Positions 15,758-24,098 of a stretch of DNA of 64,000 bases are shown piece by piece. Source of the DNA: DATLGB01 sp038258425 (GTDB taxonomy: Bacteria > Actinomycetota > Thermoleophilia > Solirubrobacterales > Solirubrobacteraceae); the NCBI GenBank assembly GCA_038258425.1, contig JBBSPV010000012.1:1-64000 (forward strand), given 5' to 3'. Position 1 is the stretch's first letter, and the number at the start of each line of letters is the position of its first letter. Made by a program: the position numbers and the translations under genes. A model generated the notes under the pieces. That model ran no database searches. It was not told the DNA's origin and was given only the letters and a program-made list of their open reading frames with translations.

Positions 15758-16356
15758 GCGAGTCGGCGTCCAGCTCAGTGCTGTACATGTCGATGTCGCT
15801 GGACGGGTTCATCGCCGGTCCGGGCGACGACGCCGAGCACGGGCTCGGCGTCGGCGGCGAGCGCCTGCACGAGTGGCTCGGTGAGTGGGTGGGCGCCCCG
15901 TCGGGCTTCCGGCCGCCCGGCGCCAGCGCGGAGGTCTTTCGGGAGTCGATGGCCACCGGGGCGGTGGTGGTCGGCCGGCGCACCTTCGACTACGCCGGCC
16001 ACTGGAACGGCGACCACCACGACGGGGTCCCGATCTTCGTGCCCACGCGCGGCGAGCCGCCCGAGCAGCCCGCCTCCGAGCTCGTCCACTACGTCACCGA
16101 CGGCATCGAGAGCGCCATGCGGCAGGCCAAGGAGGCCGCCGGCGACAAGGCCGTCATGGTGCACGGCGCCGACCTCGCGCAGTCCCTCCTGCGCGCCGGC
16201 GTGCTCGACGAGTTGCAGATCCACCTGATCCCGGTCCTGCTGGGCGAGGGGCGGCGGCTGTTCGAGCACCTCGGCGCCGATCACATCGAGCTCGAGCCCA
16301 TCCGCGTCATCGAGGCTCCCGGCGCGACCCACCTGCGCTACCGGGTCATGGCATGA
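15754..16356 (+). CDS. dihydrofolate reductase (RibD C-terminal-like) family protein
   Basis: This 200-residue protein of the RibD-C/DHFR-like superfamily probably is an NADPH-dependent reductase of unknown substrate. It shows LYMSMSLDGFIAGPGDD, GAVVVGRRTFDYAGHW, the glycine-containing VMVHGADLAQSLLRAG, and VLDELQIHLIPVLLGEGRRLF. The GTG at 15754 overlaps the CDGSH stop by 4 bases. It ends the recognisable part of the ArsR-SRPBCC-CDGSH operon. Confidence 0.9.
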   Translation: MSESASSSVLYMSMSLDGFIAGPGDDAEHGLGVGGERLHEWLGEWVGAPSGFRPPGASAEVFRESMATGAVVVGRRTFDYAGHWNGDHHDGVPIFVPTRGEPPEQPASELVHYVTDGIESAMRQAKEAAGDKAVMVHGADLAQSLLRAGVLDELQIHLIPVLLGEGRRLFEHLGADHIELEPIRVIEAPGATHLRYRVMA

Positions 16357-16526
16357 CCGCCGAGGCGCAGCGGCGCCTGATCCACTGGCACGGCACCGGC
16401 GAGCAGCGCGGCGCCACCCGCCACCACGCCAATCTGGAGATGACCGGGCAGCGCTCGGCGACGGCATCTCGCTCATGCAGGGCCTGCCCGGGCGGCAGCG
16501 TCGTCCAGACGCTGCGGTCCGGCTGA
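16353..16526 (+). CDS. possible small coupled ORF of unknown function
   Basis: An ATG at 16353 overlaps the stop of the DHFR-like gene (ATGA) and opens 57 codons starting MTAEAQRRLIHWHG. I do not recognise the product, and its composition is only weakly protein-like. The overlap continues the pattern of the upstream operon, which is the main reason to list it. It may be a truncated remnant. The sequence from 16527 to 16605 shows no gene and must hold the promoter of the next operon. Confidence 0.25.
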   Translation: MTAEAQRRLIHWHGTGEQRGATRHHANLEMTGQRSATASRSCRACPGGSVVQTLRSG

Positions 16527-16605
16527 CCCACGGGTACAGATCGGGCGGTGGAGAGTCGACTCGCACCTTCTGGCTCCTCATCGCAACGGGCGTTAGGGTG
16601 TTCGC

Positions 16606-16959
16606 GTGGCGGACGAGCGGTGTGACCTGCTGTGCCTCGATCTCCCGCGGGCGGAAGCGATCCGCGCGCGGCTCGATCCGGTGGCCGCCGACGCGGCCGC
16701 CGCGCAGGCGAAGGCGCTGAGCGACGCCACGCGGCTGACCGTCGCGCTGGCGCTGCGAAACGGCGGCGAGCTGTGCGTCTGCGATCTCGCCTGGATCACG
16801 GGCAAGGCCGACAACCTCGTCGGACACCACCTGCGCGCACTGCGCGCCGCCGGGCTGGCCGGCTCACGCCGCGACGGCAGAATCGTCTTCTACGCACTGA
16901 CCCCCAACGGCCGGGAGCTCCTCGACGCACACCTGCCGGCGACCGAGGTTCCGGGTTGA
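16606..16959 (+). CDS. ArsR/CadC/CmtR-type metal-sensing repressor
   Basis: This 117-residue ArsR-family repressor has the hallmark cysteines of Cd/Pb/Zn sensors: ERCDLLCLDLP near the N-terminus and GELCVCDLAWITG in the DNA-binding region. Helices ALSDATRLTVALALR and NLVGHHLRALRAAGL complete the fold. The GTG at 16606 lies 79 bp after the preceding ORF. It is followed with overlaps by two cation diffusion facilitators, so it very likely represses metal efflux until Cd, Pb or Zn binds. Confidence 0.9.
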   Translation: MADERCDLLCLDLPRAEAIRARLDPVAADAAAAQAKALSDATRLTVALALRNGGELCVCDLAWITGKADNLVGHHLRALRAAGLAGSRRDGRIVFYALTPNGRELLDAHLPATEVPG

Positions 16960-17678
16960 GCGCACCGCTGGAGCTGCCCACCCTCCCGTCCGAGGCGCCA
17001 GCGACCCCGGCCGCGCGCCCTGCGGCCGCGGATCGCGACCGGCTCATCCGCCAGGCCAAGACCCTGTCGTGGCTCAGCCTCGGCTGGATGACGATCGAAG
17101 GCACGGTCGCGATCATCGCGGCGTCCATCGCCGGCTCGGTCGCCCTCGTGGGCTTCGGGATCGACTCGGCCATCGAGGGCATGGCATCGGTGATCATCAT
17201 CTGGCGCTTCACCGGCCGCCGGCGCCTCTCCGAGCACGCCGAGCAACGCGCCCAGAAGCTCGTCGCCATCCAGTTCTTCCTGCTGGCCCCCTACGTGGCG
17301 CAGGACGCGACCCGCAGCCTGCTCGCCGGCGATCACCCGTCGACAAGCTGGATCGGGATCGGCTTGTCGATCTCGAGCATCGTGATCATGCCGCTGCTCG
17401 GGCGCGCCAAACAGCGCATCGGCGCCGGCCTCGGCTCAGCCGCCACGACCGGCGAGGGCACGCAGAACCTGCTGTGCGCCTACCTGGCCGCCGGCGTGCT
17501 GACCGGCCTGCTGGCCAACACGCTGTTCGGGCTGTGGTGGCTTGACCCGGTCATCGCGTTGGGCATCGCGGTGCTTGCCGTCCGGGAGGGCCGCGAGGCG
17601 TGGGAGGGCGACGGCTGCGCCTGTGCCGCCATCCCGGGCCTGGACGCGGACTCCTGCACCGAGGACCGCTGCCGCTGA
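16956..17678 (+). CDS. cation diffusion facilitator-like transporter (short form)
   Basis: This 240-residue membrane protein has about six helices and resembles the transmembrane half of CDF transporters (VALVGFGIDSAIEGMASV, with a GIDS/E in place of the usual HMLTD). It has no large cytoplasmic C-terminal domain. Its tail is instead rich in metal ligands: GDGCACAAI, then DADSCTEDRCR. The TTG at 16956 overlaps the repressor stop by 4 bases and is the only nearby start. It probably exports or buffers the metal sensed by the upstream repressor. Confidence 0.82.
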   Translation: MSAPLELPTLPSEAPATPAARPAAADRDRLIRQAKTLSWLSLGWMTIEGTVAIIAASIAGSVALVGFGIDSAIEGMASVIIIWRFTGRRRLSEHAEQRAQKLVAIQFFLLAPYVAQDATRSLLAGDHPSTSWIGIGLSISSIVIMPLLGRAKQRIGAGLGSAATTGEGTQNLLCAYLAAGVLTGLLANTLFGLWWLDPVIALGIAVLAVREGREAWEGDGCACAAIPGLDADSCTEDRCR

Positions 17679-18619
17679 TGGCGAACGGCCACGACCATCA
17701 AGCCCATAGCCACGGCGTGTCGGCGGATGCCGACCGCGGCAAGCTGGCGATCGCCCTCGGGCTGATCGTCGCCTTCATGTGCGTCGAAGTCTTCGTGGGC
17801 ATCGCCGCGCACTCACTGGCGCTGCTCTCCGACGCAGCGCACATGCTCACCGACGCCGGCGCCATCGCGCTCGCGCTCGTCGCGATCCGCCTCGCACAGC
17901 GGCCCGCCGGCGGCCGCTTGACGTTTGGACTCAAACGCGTGGAGATCCTCTCCGCGCAGTTCAACGGCGCGACGCTGCTCGTGCTCGGGCTGCTGATCGT
18001 CTACGAAGGCGTCCGCCGCCTGATCGAACCGCCCGCGACCGAGGGCGTCGCGCTGCTCGTGGTCGCCCTGATCGGTGTCGCGGTCAACCTGGCCGCCACC
18101 TGGACGTTGAGCGGGGCCAACCGGCAGAGCATGAACGTCGAGGGTGCCTTCCAGCACATCCTCACCGACCTGGCCGCGTTCATCGCCACCGCCATCGCGG
18201 GCGTGGTCATCGTGGTCACCGGCTTCGAGCGCGCCGACGGGATCGCGGCGCTGATCGTCGCCGCGATCATGTTCCGCGCCGCCTACGGTCTGCTGCGCGA
18301 CTCGGGTCGCGTGTTCCTGGAAGCTGCGCCACCCGGCCTCGATCCCGACGCGATCGGGCAGGCGATGGCCGCCCTGGCAGGTGTGGTCGAGGTCCACGAC
18401 CTGCACGTCTGGGAAGTCACCTCCGGCTTCCCTGCCCTCTCCGCGCACGTCCTCGTCGAGTCAGACAGCGACTGCCACCAGGCGCGGCGCGACCTCGAAG
18501 CCATGGTGCACGAGCGCTTCGAGCTCGACCACACCACCCTGCAGGTCGACCATCAGGGCGGCGAGCTCGTCCAGCTCGAGATGCCCGAGCAGCACGAGCG
18601 CCGCGTCGACCCGTCGTGA
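17678..18619 (+). CDS. CDF family zinc/cadmium efflux transporter (CzcD/ZitB-like)
   Basis: This 313-residue antiporter moves Zn, Cd or Co out of the cytoplasm against protons. The N-terminus is His-rich (MANGHDHQAHSHG). The six-helix core has the metal site LLSDAAHMLTDAGAIALAL in helix II and HILTDLAAFIATAI in helix V. The cytoplasmic domain shows VVEVHDLHVWEVTSGFPALS. The ATG at 17678 overlaps the previous stop by one base (TGATG). With the two genes before it, it makes a complete metal-resistance operon. Confidence 0.95.
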   Translation: MANGHDHQAHSHGVSADADRGKLAIALGLIVAFMCVEVFVGIAAHSLALLSDAAHMLTDAGAIALALVAIRLAQRPAGGRLTFGLKRVEILSAQFNGATLLVLGLLIVYEGVRRLIEPPATEGVALLVVALIGVAVNLAATWTLSGANRQSMNVEGAFQHILTDLAAFIATAIAGVVIVVTGFERADGIAALIVAAIMFRAAYGLLRDSGRVFLEAAPPGLDPDAIGQAMAALAGVVEVHDLHVWEVTSGFPALSAHVLVESDSDCHQARRDLEAMVHERFELDHTTLQVDHQGGELVQLEMPEQHERRVDPS

Positions 18620-18631
18620 GCACCCCGGCAC

Positions 18632-18745
18632 CTACGGCGACCGCGGCGTGAACGGCACCTCCCGGTCCTCGCCGGGCTGGACGACGAGCGCCGTGCCGGG
18701 CGGAGCCTCACGCCAGAGACCGGGGAGGTCGCCACCCGTCGGCAC
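18632..18745 (-). CDS. possible 37-residue peptide
   Basis: A GTG at 18745 opens a 37-codon frame with balanced composition: VPTGGDLPGLWREAPPG, then VVQPGEDREVPFTPRSP. It sits just after the phosphodiester glycosidase gene on the same strand (11-bp gap), so it could be cotranscribed. I recognise no family. Low confidence. Confidence 0.25.
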   Translation of the reverse strand: MPTGGDLPGLWREAPPGTALVVQPGEDREVPFTPRSP

Positions 18746-18756
18746 ATGCGCGCACC

Positions 18757-19512
18757 CTACCTCGGCGCCTCGGACGGGTCGAAGAGCAGAGCGGTGACCA
18801 CGGCGCGCGACTCGGGCGCCGGCTGATCGTCGTCGGAGTAGGGACGGTTGAGCAGGTGGCCGCGGTGGACGAGCGTCGCCGACCCGCCGCCGTCGAGGTT
18901 GATCGCGTCCCTGGCGCCGAAGGACACCATCAGGCGCGCGAGCTCGGCCAGGTCCAGGCCCGCGTCGACGCCCGAGCGGCGCCCGTCGCAGCAGACGGCC
19001 AGCAGCTCCTCCTCGCCGAGGCCCAGCGCGCACCGGGGATGGCGCCCGACGGTGATGTCGGAGTCGAACTGGGCGGCGCCGGCCGAGAAGCCCTCACGGT
19101 CCCCGCCGTCGATCACCGACTGCCCGTCGCGCACGAGCAGCGGGCCCGCCTGGACGAGGTCGCCGGCCGGCTCGGGATCGAGCTCCTGGCGCGGGGCGAC
19201 GCGGACCGTGCCGTCGATGTGGACGCAGCCTCGGCGCGGACGCCACGGCCCGGGGATCGGCTCGTGGTGAACCTCGGTGCCGTTGAAACGGACCTCGCCG
19301 AGCGGCCGGTACGGGTCGCGCACGAAGAACCCCGCGACGATCGCCTCCGGCCGCCGGTGCGCGGCGCACCACTGGTCCAGCCGGGTCGGCTCGTCGAAGC
19401 GAAGGACGGACACCCGGGTGCGATCCAGCCGGTGGCGCACGAGGTAGACCGTCGTCTCTCCACCGTCGCGGGCCCGGAAGCGCAGCAGCTCGTAGGCGAT
19501 CCCGTCGCTCAT
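18757..19512 (-). CDS. phosphodiester glycosidase (NAGPA/DUF2233) family protein
   Basis: This 251-residue protein has the DUF2233 fold found in N-acetylglucosamine-1-phosphodiester alpha-N-acetylglucosaminidase and in wall- or exopolysaccharide-related proteins. Visible elements are AIVAGFFVRDPYRPLGEV, GRHPRCALGLGEEELLAV, and the conserved C-terminal INLDGGGSATLVHRG. No signal peptide is seen from the chosen ATG at 19512; a start at 19554 would add 14 residues. The substrate is not known. Confidence 0.82.
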   Translation of the reverse strand: MSDGIAYELLRFRARDGGETTVYLVRHRLDRTRVSVLRFDEPTRLDQWCAAHRRPEAIVAGFFVRDPYRPLGEVRFNGTEVHHEPIPGPWRPRRGCVHIDGTVRVAPRQELDPEPAGDLVQAGPLLVRDGQSVIDGGDREGFSAGAAQFDSDITVGRHPRCALGLGEEELLAVCCDGRRSGVDAGLDLAELARLMVSFGARDAINLDGGGSATLVHRGHLLNRPYSDDDQPAPESRAVVTALLFDPSEAPR

Positions 19513-19668
19513 GGACCCGAAGCGTATGTGCGCGCGCACAGCCGGCGCAGTCACGGCCGGAACCGGTGCCGGGGTGGCGCGGGGGCGTGCGCTCGGCGCC
19601 CGGCTGTCCCACGCCCGGCGCTCATCGGCTCACGCCCGGCTCAGAGGCCGTCCGTACCTTGCCCCGCC

Positions 19669-20535
19669 ATGAGCACCCTCTCCCCAGCTCGTCCCGGCCG
19701 CTCCCTCGGGCGCCAGATGCTCAACAAGGTGCCCGAGGTCACCCTGTACTTCTGGATCATCAAGATCATGTGCACGACCGTCGGCGAGACGGCCGCCGAC
19801 TACCTCAACGACAACCTCGGCTTCGGCCTCACGAACACGACGTACGCCACCGGGGCCCTGCTCGCGGTGCTGTTGGTCGTGCAGTTCCGGCTCCCGCGCT
19901 ACGTGCCGCCGGTCTACTGGTTCGCCGTCGTCGTCATCAGCGTCTTCGGCACGCTGATCACCGACAACATGACGGACAAGTACGCCGTGCCGCTCACGAC
20001 GAGCACGCCGATCTTCGCCGCCATCCTCGCCGCGGTCTTCGCCGTCTGGTACGCCGTCGAGCGCACCCTCTCGATCCACACGATCGTCACGACCCGTCGC
20101 GAGGCCTTCTACTGGCTCGCGATCCTGTTCACGTTCGCGCTCGGCACCGCCGCGGGCGACCTCGCCGCGGAGCAGTTCAGCCTCGGTTACGCCGTGTCGA
20201 TCGCCATCTTCGGCGGCCTGATCGCCGTCATCACGTTCGCCCACTTCAGGCTGCACCTCAACCCGATCCTGTCCTTCTGGCTCGCCTACATCCTGACCCG
20301 CCCGCTCGGGGCTTCGATCGGCGACGAGATGTCCCAGCACAGTGCGAGGTACGGCGGGCTGAACCTCGGCACGACGGGAACGAGCTTCATCTTCCTCGGC
20401 TGCATCCTCGCGCTGGTGACGTTCCTGTCGCTCACCAAGCGCGACCAGACGCCGCCCGAGGTCGTCGAGCACGAGGAGCACGGCCGCCCGCACCGTCCAT
20501 CGGGACACTTCGAGGTCGCGCCCCAGGAGTCCTGA
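19669..20535 (+). CDS. COG4705-type multi-pass membrane protein
   Basis: This 288-residue membrane protein has about eight helices with an internally repeated pattern. Conserved family segments are MLNKVPEVTLYFWIIKIM with TVGETAADYL, and the later YWLAILFTFALGTAAGDL and LSFWLAYILTRPLGASIGD. These repeated (G/A)-E/D-containing helices are typical of COG4705 proteins, which have no assigned function. The C-terminal 40 residues are hydrophilic. It is followed 21 bp later by a PAP2 phosphatase on the same strand. Confidence 0.85.
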   Translation: MSTLSPARPGRSLGRQMLNKVPEVTLYFWIIKIMCTTVGETAADYLNDNLGFGLTNTTYATGALLAVLLVVQFRLPRYVPPVYWFAVVVISVFGTLITDNMTDKYAVPLTTSTPIFAAILAAVFAVWYAVERTLSIHTIVTTRREAFYWLAILFTFALGTAAGDLAAEQFSLGYAVSIAIFGGLIAVITFAHFRLHLNPILSFWLAYILTRPLGASIGDEMSQHSARYGGLNLGTTGTSFIFLGCILALVTFLSLTKRDQTPPEVVEHEEHGRPHRPSGHFEVAPQES

Positions 20536-20556
20536 CCCCGCCCGGGGACTCGCCCC

Positions 20557-21129
20557 ATGGACTGGTCGCTGACCCGCCGGCTCAACGCGTTCGTGATCCA
20601 TCACGACAGGCTCGCCGACGCGCTGACGACCTACGAGCGCCTGGGCGAAGCTTTGTTCGTCCTCGCCCTGCTGATCCTGCTCACGGTCGGCGGCCGCGCG
20701 CTGCGCCGCGGAGCGGTCAGCGGCGCGGCTGCCACCGCGCTCGCGCTCGCCGTCGGCCAGGTGGTCTCGCGGCTCGTGGAGCGCCCGCGGCCGTTCGTGA
20801 CCCATCCGGCCGGCGTGCACCTCGTGGCCCGCCACGCGGCCGACGCCGGCTTTCCGAGCGACCACGCGACGGCCGCGTTTGCGATCGCCGTCGCCGTCTG
20901 GACCCACGATCGGCGCTGGGGCGCCGCGCTGCTCGCGCTGGCGGCGGTGCTCGCCGCCGGCCGCGTCGCCCTCGGACTGCACTACCCCTCCGACGTCCTC
21001 GCGGGCGCGGCGATCGGCACCCTCGCGGCGATCGTCGTGACGCACGGTGCCCTCGGGCGGCGCCTGGACGGGCTGGCCGATCGCCTTCGCGACCGGCGAG
21101 CCTTCCGGGTTCCCGGCGCGATGACCTGA
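20557..21129 (+). CDS. PAP2-family membrane phosphatase (BcrC-like)
   Basis: This 190-residue integral membrane phosphatase carries the three PAP2 catalytic motifs: VERPRPF, GFPSDHATAAF and GRVALGLHYPSDVLAG. Members dephosphorylate lipid phosphates such as undecaprenyl diphosphate. It has five or six helices. The start MDWSLTRRLNAFVIHHD is typical of BcrC-type undecaprenyl-diphosphatases. A role in recycling the lipid carrier for wall synthesis is likely but not certain. Confidence 0.88.
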   Translation: MDWSLTRRLNAFVIHHDRLADALTTYERLGEALFVLALLILLTVGGRALRRGAVSGAAATALALAVGQVVSRLVERPRPFVTHPAGVHLVARHAADAGFPSDHATAAFAIAVAVWTHDRRWGAALLALAAVLAAGRVALGLHYPSDVLAGAAIGTLAAIVVTHGALGRRLDGLADRLRDRRAFRVPGAMT

Positions 21130-21197
21130 GCCCGCGCGGCGTCCTCCAGGGAGCCGCCGGCACTCAAGTCTCGTGGCCGGGCGCCGATGAACGTCTG

Positions 21198-23240
21198 ATG
21201 GAGCTCTCACGCGCGAGCGCGAGGAGGCGCGGCCGCGCGGTCGGCTGGGCCCTCGCGGTGCTGGGGGCGGTGTGGGCCGTGTACGCGCTGCACGCGGTCG
21301 GGGCGCTCGGCGGCTCGGACTCGTTCTTCTCGACGTGGGTCTACACGCTGCTCATGTGGTCGGCGGCGGCCCTCGTGGTGCTGCGCGCGCTGGCCGTCCG
21401 CCGCGAGCGGCTGGCGTGGGCCCTCCTCGCCGGCGGGCTCGTCTGCTGGGCCTTCGGTGACCTGCTGTGGACCGTGCACTACGACGCGGCCGGCAGCGTG
21501 GACGTGCCGAGCTGGCCGGACCTCTTCTACTACCTCTACTACCCGCTGACCTACGCCGGACTGGCCCTGCTCGTCCGAGCCCGGCTCAAGCTGCCCGGGA
21601 CGGCGATGTGGCTCGACGGCCTCGTGGTCGGGCTGACCCTCGCGGCGCTCTGCGCGGCGGTCGCCTTCGAGCCGATCTCCCGGGCCACGACGGGCGGCCC
21701 GCTGGAGGTCGCGACGTCGCTCGGCTACGTCGTCGCCGACCTGATGACGCTGTGCCTCGGCGTCGTGGCCCTCGCGCTCAGCGGCCGGCGCCCCGGACGC
21801 GCGTGGTGGCTGCTCGTGCTCTACCTCGTCCTCGGCGCGGCGGCCGACGGCCTCTACACCTACGTGGCGGCGACCGGCGGCTCCGTCTCGGGAGGGGTGC
21901 TGGACGTGCTGTGGCCGGCGGCCGCGCTCGTCCTCGTGGCCTCCGCCTGGCACGGCTGGCGCCCACCGCGGGCCAGGCACGAGGGCTTCGGGCTGCTGAC
22001 CGTGGCCGGGGTCTCGGCGCTCCTCGCGCTCGCGGTGCTCGTCTACGCCCACCGCAACGGCGTCTCGTGGGCGGCCGTCGCCCTGGCGGCCGGGGCCCTG
22101 CTCGCGACGATGATCCGGTGCGCGATGAGCCTGGCCCAGAACTTCGAGCTCGTGCGCTCGAGCCGGCGGGAGTCCCTGACGGATGGGCTCACCGGCCTCG
22201 GCAACCGGCGACGGCTGATGGACGAGCTCACCCAGGCGCTGCGCACGGCGAGCCCGCGCCGTCCGCAGACGCTCGTGTTCTGCGACCTCGACGGCTTCAA
22301 GGCCTACAACGACGGCTTCGGCCACGCCGCCGGCGACGCGCTGCTCGCCCGGCTCGGCGTGGAGCTGCGCCGGGCCGTGCAGGGGCGGGGGCGGGCGTTC
22401 CGGCTCGGGGGCGACGAGTTCTGCGTCCTGTTGGACACCGCCGCGGCACCGGACAGCGAGGCGGTGGCGATCGTCGCCGAGGCGCTGACGGCGCACGGTG
22501 AGGGCTTCCACGTGGGCGCGTCGATCGGCGTCGTCGGCCTGCCGGAGGAGGCCACCACGGCCAACGCGGCGCTCCTGAAGGCCGACGAGCGCATGTACGC
22601 CCAGAAGGAGTCGCGCCGCCCGTCCGCCCGGCATCAGGCCCGCGAGCTGCTGATCCGGGTGCTCGGGGAGCGCCAGCCCGAACTGCGCACGCACCTGCGC
22701 GAGGTCGCGAGCCTCGCCGGCGCGACCGCGCGCCGGCTGGGCCTGTCCGCCGACGAGCTCGACGAGGTGACGCGCGGGGCCGAGCTGCGCGACCTCGGCA
22801 AGATCGCCGTGCCCGACGCCATCCTCCACAAGTCGGAACCGCTGGACGAGGCCGAGCGACAGATCATTCGCGAGCACACGATCGTCGGCGAGCGCATCCT
22901 CGCCGGCGCCCCGGCCCTGCGGCCCGTCGCGAAGATCGTTCGCTCCAGCCACGAGCGCTGGGACGGCCGCGGGTACCCCGACCAGCTCGCGGGCGACGCC
23001 ATCCCCATCGGGGCGCGCATCGTCGCCGTCTGCGACGCCTACCACGCCCTGGTCTGCGATCGCACCCACGCCCCGGGGCGGTCCGCGGCCGAGGCGCTCG
23101 CGGAGCTGCGCCGGTGCGCCGGCACGCAGTTCGACCCCCGGGTCGTCGACGCCTTCCTGGCGGTCCAGGGCGACCGGCCCGGCCCCGACGAGCCCGCGCC
23201 GATCTCCCCGGGGGCGCGGGAGCCCGTCCGCTCAGCCTGA
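21198..23240 (+). CDS. membrane GGDEF diguanylate cyclase fused to a degenerate HD-GYP domain
   Basis: This 680-residue signalling protein has about nine membrane helices (residues 10-310). A GGDEF domain follows with an intact active-site loop (RLGGDEFCVLL, about residue 404), suggesting c-di-GMP synthesis. The C-terminal HD-GYP-type domain (about 490-660) keeps REHTIVGERIL, HERWDGRGYP and VCDAYHAL. The first His of the HD dyad is Arg (LRDLGKIAVPD, R531). The fusion could be a cyclase with a weakened phosphodiesterase or a regulatory HD-GYP domain. It ends 11 bp before a convergent cytochrome gene. Confidence 0.92.
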   Translation: MELSRASARRRGRAVGWALAVLGAVWAVYALHAVGALGGSDSFFSTWVYTLLMWSAAALVVLRALAVRRERLAWALLAGGLVCWAFGDLLWTVHYDAAGSVDVPSWPDLFYYLYYPLTYAGLALLVRARLKLPGTAMWLDGLVVGLTLAALCAAVAFEPISRATTGGPLEVATSLGYVVADLMTLCLGVVALALSGRRPGRAWWLLVLYLVLGAAADGLYTYVAATGGSVSGGVLDVLWPAAALVLVASAWHGWRPPRARHEGFGLLTVAGVSALLALAVLVYAHRNGVSWAAVALAAGALLATMIRCAMSLAQNFELVRSSRRESLTDGLTGLGNRRRLMDELTQALRTASPRRPQTLVFCDLDGFKAYNDGFGHAAGDALLARLGVELRRAVQGRGRAFRLGGDEFCVLLDTAAAPDSEAVAIVAEALTAHGEGFHVGASIGVVGLPEEATTANAALLKADERMYAQKESRRPSARHQARELLIRVLGERQPELRTHLREVASLAGATARRLGLSADELDEVTRGAELRDLGKIAVPDAILHKSEPLDEAERQIIREHTIVGERILAGAPALRPVAKIVRSSHERWDGRGYPDQLAGDAIPIGARIVAVCDAYHALVCDRTHAPGRSAAEALAELRRCAGTQFDPRVVDAFLAVQGDRPGPDEPAPISPGAREPVRSA

Positions 23241-23251
23241 CGGCCGCGGGA

Positions 23252-23977
23252 TCATCCGAGCGTCTTCAGCCAGGCGTCGATGGCCTGGAAGTTCCGGTCG
23301 GTCACCACCGCCGAAGGGAAGAGCCCGTCCTGGTGCGCGCGGCGGAAGTCGTCGAGCCCACGACCACCGGCCAGGCGCGGGCCTCGCTCGCCCTGTGCCT
23401 GGTCGCCGTGGCAGCTCGCGCAGCCGAGGCCCGTCCGGGCGAAGGCGCGACGGCCGGCGCTGACGGCCGGGACGCCTCCGGCCAGCGCGACCCGCAGCTG
23501 CGCCGCGCCGCTCGCCGACCGCCGTCCCTGTCCGAGCGCCTGGACCCCGACGCCGTGCTCGTAGGTCATCCGGCCGCCGAGGTAGCCCTGGGCGACCGTC
23601 GCCACGGTGGCGAGGGCGGCCAGTGCGAGCCATAGCCCCGCGAGGCCCCGGCCCGGCGCCCCGCGGCGGCCGAGCCACCGCGCGGCACCGAGGCCGAGGA
23701 GCACCGCGGCCAGGACGAGGCCGAGCCAGAAGTGCAGGCCGCCGACGTCGTAGGCGCTGCCGCGCAGCTGGGTGAGGCTCTGGCCGCGCACGAGCAGGCC
23801 GGTGACGCCGCTCGCGACGACGCCGGCGAGCGCCGCCCCGAGCACCCACGGCTCCCACGCCGTGGTCGCCGAACCGCCGCGGCCGAGGCGTCGCAGCAGG
23901 AGCAGCAGGGCGTAGAGCGGGACGGCGAGGACGGCGAGGTGCGTCGAGGCCCCGTGGAGCTCGGAGAGGTGGGGCAC
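23252..23977 (-). CDS. membrane protein with C-terminal cytochrome c domain
   Basis: This 241-residue protein has four hydrophobic helices (about residues 10-140), then a periplasm-facing cytochrome c domain with the heme motif GLGCASCHGD. The usual distal Met ligand (in a MP-x-F type segment) is not present; the corresponding stretch reads GLFPSAVVTDRNFQAI. The helix part resembles small diheme-free quinone- or DUF2231-type membrane domains. It may pass electrons between membrane carriers. The GTG at 23977 is chosen over a TTG at 24046 because it starts right before the first helix region. Confidence 0.75.
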   Translation of the reverse strand: MPHLSELHGASTHLAVLAVPLYALLLLLRRLGRGGSATTAWEPWVLGAALAGVVASGVTGLLVRGQSLTQLRGSAYDVGGLHFWLGLVLAAVLLGLGAARWLGRRGAPGRGLAGLWLALAALATVATVAQGYLGGRMTYEHGVGVQALGQGRRSASGAAQLRVALAGGVPAVSAGRRAFARTGLGCASCHGDQAQGERGPRLAGGRGLDDFRRAHQDGLFPSAVVTDRNFQAIDAWLKTLG

Positions 23978-24098
23978 GCGAGCGATCCTGCCCACGGACG
24001 CATGAGGCAGGCGTGAGCCGATGCGGTCTGGCGCGTCCCCGCGCAAGGGCGGCCGCCGGCCTCATGCGGGGCTCACGGCCCGGGCGTACGGTCGGTTC

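Noticed and set aside
5157..18620. Genomic island integrated at tRNA-Gly
   Set aside because: No integrase was seen and I did not find a repeat of the tRNA 3' end further downstream, so insertion at the tRNA is not supported, although the region looks accessory.
19566..23240. A 1224-codon open frame that contains the GGDEF protein
   Set aside because: Only the part from 21198 is protein-like; the earlier part is the shadow of the COG4705 and PAP2 genes, which have clear families in other frames.
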